A stretch of DNA of 53,886 nucleotides, from the NCBI GenBank assembly GCA_020831485.1, contig JAFIGG010000016.1, positions 1 to 53,886 of the forward strand. Reading direction: 5' to 3'. The position numbers and the translations under genes are program-made. Below the pieces are notes generated by a model. That model did no database searches. It was not told the origin of the DNA and saw only the letters and a list, made by a program, of their open reading frames with translations. Source of the stretch: Opitutales bacterium. GTDB taxonomy: Bacteria > Verrucomicrobiota > Verrucomicrobiia > Opitutales > Oceanipulchritudinaceae. This document shows, one piece after another, positions 49,754-53,886 of this stretch (positions are counted from its first letter, which is position 1; each line of letters opens with the position of its first letter).

Positions 49754-51601
49754 CTACGCTTCTTCAACCAGCTGGCGGTAGAGGCTTGCGTATTGGCCGT
49801 TGGCTTTGAGGAGTTCGTTGTGGGAGCCACTTTCGATGATTTTTCCCTGGTCGAGGACGATGACTTTGTCGGCGTTGCGGATAGTTGAGAGTCTGTGGGC
49901 GACGATGAAACTGGTGCGGTTTTGGGTGAGTGCGGCCAGGGCTTTTTGCAGGCGGGCTTCGGTGACGGTGTCGACTGAGGCGGTGGCTTCGTCGAGGATC
50001 AGGATGCGGGGGTCGGCGAGCATGGCGCGGGCGAAGCAGATCAGCTGGCGTTGGCCGAGTGAAATACCGGTTCCGCGTTCGCCGACGATGGTTTGGTAGC
50101 CTTTGGGCAGGCTGTCGATGAGGTCTTCGAAATCGAGGGCGCGAACGGCTTGGTGAACTTCTTCAACACTGGCATCGGGTTTGCCGAGGCGGATATTGTC
50201 GATGATTGTGCCTGAGAATAGAAAGTTGTGCTGGGCGACGAGTCCAATCTGGCTGCGGAGGGAATCGCTGCGGATGCGGCTGATGTCATAACCGTCGATC
50301 TCAATCTTGCCGCTGCCGGCTGGATAGAACTTGCTGATCAGGTTGATCAACGTGCTTTTGCCGCTGCCGGTGTGGCCAACCAGGGCCATGGTTTGGCCGG
50401 GTTCGACCTCGAAATCAATGTTGTCCAGCACTGGCGTTTTTCCGTCGTACGAAAACCCGAGGTTTTGGAAGGACACGCGGCCTTTGATGGGAGGCAGTTC
50501 GATGGCGTCTTCGGGGTCGGAAAACTCTGGCTTGGTATCGAGCAGGCGAAAGATCCGTTCGGCTCCGGCGACGGCGCTGAGCGCGGTGGTGAATTGTCGT
50601 CCGAGGCTCGGGATCGGCGAGAAAAACAGATTGGACAGGAAAAAGAAGGTGACCAGATCGCCAACCGCCATGTTCCACTCGGGATTCAGAACTCCGTAAC
50701 CGCCGACGATCACGATCATCGCGATGAAAAACTGTGAATTCAGTTCCAGTATCGGTAGATACAGGGCGACATTGCGCGCCAGCCCCATGTTGTAGCCGGA
50801 GTGGTCTTTGATCAACTCGCGGAACAGGTCCGCGTTGCGTTCTTCCCGGGCAAAGCCCTGGGTGACCTGAATGCCCTTCACGCTCTCGGCGACCGTTGCC
50901 GTTACGCGGGAGAAGCTGGCCTGAAGCAGGCGGGAAGATTCACCGATGCGGCGACTGAAATAGCGGTTGATCAGAAAGATTATCGGAGCCATCCCGGCGA
51001 TGATCAGGAACAGGACAAAATTGTAGTAAGCCATCAGTATGCCACTGCCGATCATTTGGCCGAACTGGACCAGACTGACGAAAATGACGTTTTGAGCGCC
51101 CATTCGCAGGGCTTCCAGGTCTGAGGTAATGCGGGAGATGATGCTGCCCAGACGGGTACGCTGGTACCAGGAGAGCGGCATCTTCATGAGGTGTTCGAAA
51201 ATCGCGTTGCGCAGGTCATAGGCCACCCATTCGCCGAGCTCGAGCGCGTAGCGTTGACGAAAGTGCATGGTCACCTGGGTGATAAGGGCCAGTAAACCGA
51301 ATCCGGCCGCACCCCAGAGGACACCGGCCATGTTGCCAGCGGCAATCGCACCGTTGATGACTGCACCGATTGCCCAGGCCAGCGCTGGAATCTGGATCGA
51401 ACGCAGGATTACCGCCAGGATCAGCAGATTGCGCTTCAGGCGGTAGGGGCGTGTCCAGCTGAACAGGCGAACAAATACTTTGACGTCAAATTTCCGCAGA
51501 CCGCGCTCGTGGGAAAAACGGTCGTCGGTGGTGTCGGACGGCCGTGCCAGCGACAGGTCCTGGCGCACTTCTTCCCGAGGCTTGTTGTCGGCCTTGCTCA
51601 T
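49754..51601 (-). CDS. ABC exporter half-transporter, catalytic-Glu subunit
   Basis: 615 residues: a six-helix membrane domain (about 60-370) and a nucleotide-binding domain. Walker A is GHTGSGKSTLINL, Walker B LILDEATASVD with the catalytic Glu, and the switch His is in VAHRLST. The signature is ISLGQRQ instead of LSGGQ. A preceding start overlap of 4 bp with the neighbouring half-transporter suggests the two form a heterodimer. Substrates could be lipids or drugs. No regulator is nearby. Confidence 0.92.
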   Translation of the reverse strand: MSKADNKPREEVRQDLSLARPSDTTDDRFSHERGLRKFDVKVFVRLFSWTRPYRLKRNLLILAVILRSIQIPALAWAIGAVINGAIAAGNMAGVLWGAAGFGLLALITQVTMHFRQRYALELGEWVAYDLRNAIFEHLMKMPLSWYQRTRLGSIISRITSDLEALRMGAQNVIFVSLVQFGQMIGSGILMAYYNFVLFLIIAGMAPIIFLINRYFSRRIGESSRLLQASFSRVTATVAESVKGIQVTQGFAREERNADLFRELIKDHSGYNMGLARNVALYLPILELNSQFFIAMIVIVGGYGVLNPEWNMAVGDLVTFFFLSNLFFSPIPSLGRQFTTALSAVAGAERIFRLLDTKPEFSDPEDAIELPPIKGRVSFQNLGFSYDGKTPVLDNIDFEVEPGQTMALVGHTGSGKSTLINLISKFYPAGSGKIEIDGYDISRIRSDSLRSQIGLVAQHNFLFSGTIIDNIRLGKPDASVEEVHQAVRALDFEDLIDSLPKGYQTIVGERGTGISLGQRQLICFARAMLADPRILILDEATASVDTVTEARLQKALAALTQNRTSFIVAHRLSTIRNADKVIVLDQGKIIESGSHNELLKANGQYASLYRQLVEEA

Positions 51602-53460
51602 TCTGCGCTGCCTCCCTTCTTGCGCTGTTTGCCGGCGAGCAGTGCGAGGCTCGCCGGATCGACTGCCTGCAACTCTACCGCTGAGCGGTAGAGTCCCTCC
51701 TGACGCATGAGCTCAGCGTGACTTCCGCTCTGGATGATGTGGCCGTGATCGAAGACCAGAATGAAGTCGGCCCGTTTCAGCGTGCTGAGCCGGTGAGCGA
51801 CAATGAAAGTGGTGCGGCCCTGGATGGCGCTGTCGATCGCTTCCATGATCTCGTGCTCGGTTTCCGGGTCGATCGCTGCGGTCGGGTCGTCCAAAAGCAG
51901 AATCTGCGGTTCCAGCAATACGGCCCGGGCAATGGCGAGGCGTTGGCGCTGACCGCCCGAGAGGTTCATTCCGCTTTCACTCAGCACGGTGTCGTAGCCA
52001 TCCGGCATGGCTTCAATAAAGTCGTGGGCGCAGGCAATCTTTGCCGCCTTGCGGATCTGTTCGGCCGTGGCCTCCGGATAGCCGAAGGCAATATTGGCGG
52101 CTACGCTATTGGAAAACAGAAAGTTTTCCTGAAAAACAATACCGACATTGCGGCGCAGGCTATCGACTTGGAATTCGCGGATATCCACATCGTCGAGCAG
52201 GATTCGCCCTTTGAGCGGATCGTAAAAGCGGGGAATCAAACTCATCAGGGCACTTTTCCCGGAGCCAGTGGCACCGGCGATGGCAACGATTTTCCCCGGC
52301 TCTGCGGTGAAGTCGATATCGTTGAGGATGATGTTCTGTGGTTTGTATTCAAAAAAGACGTTTTCGAAACGCACTTTACCTTTGGCTCGGGTCAGTGGTC
52401 TGGGTTTCGCGGGGTCCTTGATTTCCACCGGGGTGTCGAGGATTTCAAATACCCGACGGGCACCGGTCAGACTCTGCTGAATCGAATCCGCCACACCCGC
52501 GATGTTGGATATCTGGGTGCTGAATTGTTGCAGCAATACGGCAAAAACCACCAGTCCGGTTCCCAGCGGGAATTCACCCGCTATGACCAGATAGCCGCCG
52601 TAGCCCAGCAGGATGACAAGATTGACCTGGGTGAGAAATCCGATTCCGGGGGAGAAGGTGCTGACAATCCAGAAAATACCCTGGCGCTGCTGGCGCACTT
52701 CTTCATTGGAGGCCTTGAAGTCTCGGGTCTGTCGGTTTTCGAGGCAAAAGCTTTTGATAGTTTGGATCCCCTGGATGTTTTCTGAGAAGCTCAGAATCAG
52801 GTCGTCCATCAACTCCCGACTGCGCATATAAGCCGGATGCAGCAAGCTGGAAAACAGGGCGGAAAGCAGCCACAGCACAGGGGTCGTCATCAGGCAGACA
52901 ATCGTCAGCCAGACATGCATATTCAGCATATACGCCAGGTAGACCGCCAGGGAAATCGCCATAATGAATATCTGCACAATGACCTGATCGATAAACAACC
53001 GCACCGCCTGCACGTCGCTGGTCACCCGGTTGATCAGCGTGCCGCTGGCGGTTTTATCGAAAAAGCGAAAGGACAGGTGCTGCATCTTTTCATATACCTG
53101 CGCCCGCAGCTTCAGGACAATGTCGACGTGAACCAATCGGCCGACAGCCATCTGGTGCAGGTATTCCATGACGGCCCGAATCAGAGCCGTAGCGATGATG
53201 ATTGAACCGATCAGCAGTATCAGTTGAAAAGGACTCCAGCTTTCCGGCGGAGTCCAGCCCAGGGGCCAGCGCAGATGGGATGTCCCCCGCACTTCGTCGC
53301 TGAGCAAATCGATCGCCAGACCCGTCAGTGCAAAGCCCCCGATGGTAAACATCAAAATGGCTATTTGAGTCGATATAACCTGGATCGAACGCGCCCGGAA
53401 TTGCCATGCAAAACGCAAAAGGCGCCAGATAAGCTCACGATTACTGGGAGGGGTAGGCAC
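51598..53460 (-). CDS. ABC exporter half-transporter, degenerate-site subunit
   Basis: 620 residues from GTG 53460. The layout is as in its neighbour: six membrane helices (about 30-340) then the ATPase. Walker A is GATGSGKSALMSL, signature LSGGQRQRLAIARA (canonical), and Walker B LLLDDPTAAID, where Asp replaces the catalytic Glu. Together with the ISLGQ signature of the partner this makes one ATP site degenerate and one consensus, as in heterodimeric exporters such as BmrCD and TM287/288. It is first in the two-gene operon. Confidence 0.92.
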   Translation of the reverse strand: MPTPPSNRELIWRLLRFAWQFRARSIQVISTQIAILMFTIGGFALTGLAIDLLSDEVRGTSHLRWPLGWTPPESWSPFQLILLIGSIIIATALIRAVMEYLHQMAVGRLVHVDIVLKLRAQVYEKMQHLSFRFFDKTASGTLINRVTSDVQAVRLFIDQVIVQIFIMAISLAVYLAYMLNMHVWLTIVCLMTTPVLWLLSALFSSLLHPAYMRSRELMDDLILSFSENIQGIQTIKSFCLENRQTRDFKASNEEVRQQRQGIFWIVSTFSPGIGFLTQVNLVILLGYGGYLVIAGEFPLGTGLVVFAVLLQQFSTQISNIAGVADSIQQSLTGARRVFEILDTPVEIKDPAKPRPLTRAKGKVRFENVFFEYKPQNIILNDIDFTAEPGKIVAIAGATGSGKSALMSLIPRFYDPLKGRILLDDVDIREFQVDSLRRNVGIVFQENFLFSNSVAANIAFGYPEATAEQIRKAAKIACAHDFIEAMPDGYDTVLSESGMNLSGGQRQRLAIARAVLLEPQILLLDDPTAAIDPETEHEIMEAIDSAIQGRTTFIVAHRLSTLKRADFILVFDHGHIIQSGSHAELMRQEGLYRSAVELQAVDPASLALLAGKQRKKGGSAE

Positions 53461-53504
53461 TTTAAGCGATCTTCCTTGCCACAGGTGTAAAGTAAAGGCT
53501 GGAA

Positions 53505-53545
53505 ATTTTTGAATTCCTGATTCCTAATTCGTAATTCCTAATTGA
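53505..53545 (+). repeat. AT-rich tandem AATTCCTAATT-type repeat
   Basis: Three or four near-copies of (A)ATTCCTAATT or ATTCCTGATT follow one another upstream of the ABC operon. I recognise no gene or clear promoter in it. Confidence 0.5.
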
Positions 53546-53566
53546 GTGCGTTGGGGGCCCAACCAA

Positions 53567-53605
53567 GACATAGGTAACACTTTTGGTTCAGGACATGGGT
53601 AACAG
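53567..53605 (+). repeat. Two GACATRGGTAACA repeats, possible IS481-type end remnant
   Basis: GACATAGGTAACAC (53567-53580) and GACATGGGTAACAG (53592-53605) are direct repeats 25 bp apart. I recall this motif as the terminal repeat of IS481-like elements. No transposase coding sequence remains on either side. This identification rests on memory of the motif, not on a search. Confidence 0.45.
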
Positions 53606-53741
53606 TCGGGGAGTGCGACGATTCTTCATTTTGATTATAGGTTGTTGTTTCAGGGGTGATGTTTCGATTTGCTACGCCATCTCCGCTACGCTCCGTCGAT
53701 CTATCAACGCAGGAACAAACCGAAGTTGCAGGGATGGATTT

Positions 53742-53886
53742 CTATTCACCAATATCTTCGTTCCACAGCTCGGGATTATTTTCAATAAATGTTTCCATAA
53801 GCTTTCGGCACTCTTCGTTACCAACAACTATAATTTCTACGCCTCGGGATTTCAAATAATCCTCCGGCCCGCGAAATGTGCGGTTT
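53742..53886 (-). CDS. Nucleoside deaminase, C-terminal part (partial)
   Basis: The last 48 residues of a - strand gene that enters from beyond the window edge. They begin FRGPEDYLKSRGVEIIVVG and end FIENNPELWNEDIGE before a TAG stop. The pattern Gly-Pro-Glu-Asp-Tyr-Leu then Leu-Trp-Asn-Glu-Asp-Ile-Gly-Glu resembles the C-terminus of the cytosine/guanine deaminase-like family. The catalytic zinc motifs lie outside the window, so activity cannot be judged. Confidence 0.7.
   Translation of the reverse strand, partial: NRTFRGPEDYLKSRGVEIIVVGNEECRKLMETFIENNPELWNEDIGE

Overview
The window is about 54 kb of a chromosome of fairly high GC content from a Gram-negative bacterium. Outer-membrane biogenesis genes (an LptE-like lipoprotein, a BamD-like TPR protein), a complete RND tripartite efflux system and an outer-membrane beta-barrel all point to a double membrane. 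The four-helix-bundle 'suffix' protein, the CPXCG Cys-rich protein, the DUF2442 remnant, the GTCCAC nonamer arrays and the many small palindromic repeats resemble what I associate with Verrucomicrobiota (Opitutae-like). That placement is an inference from recalled family distribution; no rRNA is present to settle it.

Layout. 1-3.8 kb: a truncated CDGSH/glutamate-synthase-like gene, a four-helix-bundle gene, tRNA-Arg(CCT), a frameshifted DUF2442 gene, an FkbM methyltransferase and an ArsC/Spx-type thioredoxin-fold protein, with several dispersed repeats. 3.9-12.2 kb: an ABC-F protein and an alpha/beta hydrolase on the + strand; MFS transporter, MscS channel, Na/Pi cotransporter and LuxR-type regulator on the - strand; DUF2237 and CBS proteins. 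12.3-26.8 kb: an unbroken nuo operon on the - strand (nuoA, B, CD fused, E-N), with the CBS gene directly downstream, encoding a full proton-pumping NADH:quinone oxidoreductase. 27.1-34.6 kb: a membrane-anchored unknown, a CPXCG protein, and a tightly packed - strand operon (DASS transporter, receiver protein, cyclic-nucleotide-domain histidine kinase, gluconokinase, cNMP/CBS/nucleotidyltransferase protein, DnaQ-like exonuclease). 34.7-43.5 kb: an outer-membrane barrel facing an SLC13 permease and an RND-MFP-OMF efflux operon. 43.6-44.6 kb: a lone radical-SAM gene with a structured, AG-rich 3' region ending in a good terminator. 44.6-49.2 kb: rpmF-plsX-fabH-bamD-like-lptE-like-rpe on the - strand. 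49.2-49.75 kb: a gene-free composite of nested inverted and tandem repeats. 49.75-53.5 kb: two ABC half-exporters whose ATP-site motifs are complementary-degenerate, as in heterodimeric exporters. 53.5 kb to end: a possible insertion-sequence end remnant and the C-terminus of a nucleoside deaminase.

The most notable non-genic signal is a set of at least three REP-like palindrome families in the intergenic gaps. Copies keep a fixed head and loop while stem bases change in compensating pairs, so the hairpin itself appears to be conserved. No RAYT transposase is in the window. The most notable genic signal is the DASS/receiver/cNMP-kinase/gluconokinase/cNMP-CBS-nucleotidyltransferase/exonuclease operon, which looks like a carbon- or anion-linked signalling unit of unknown circuitry.
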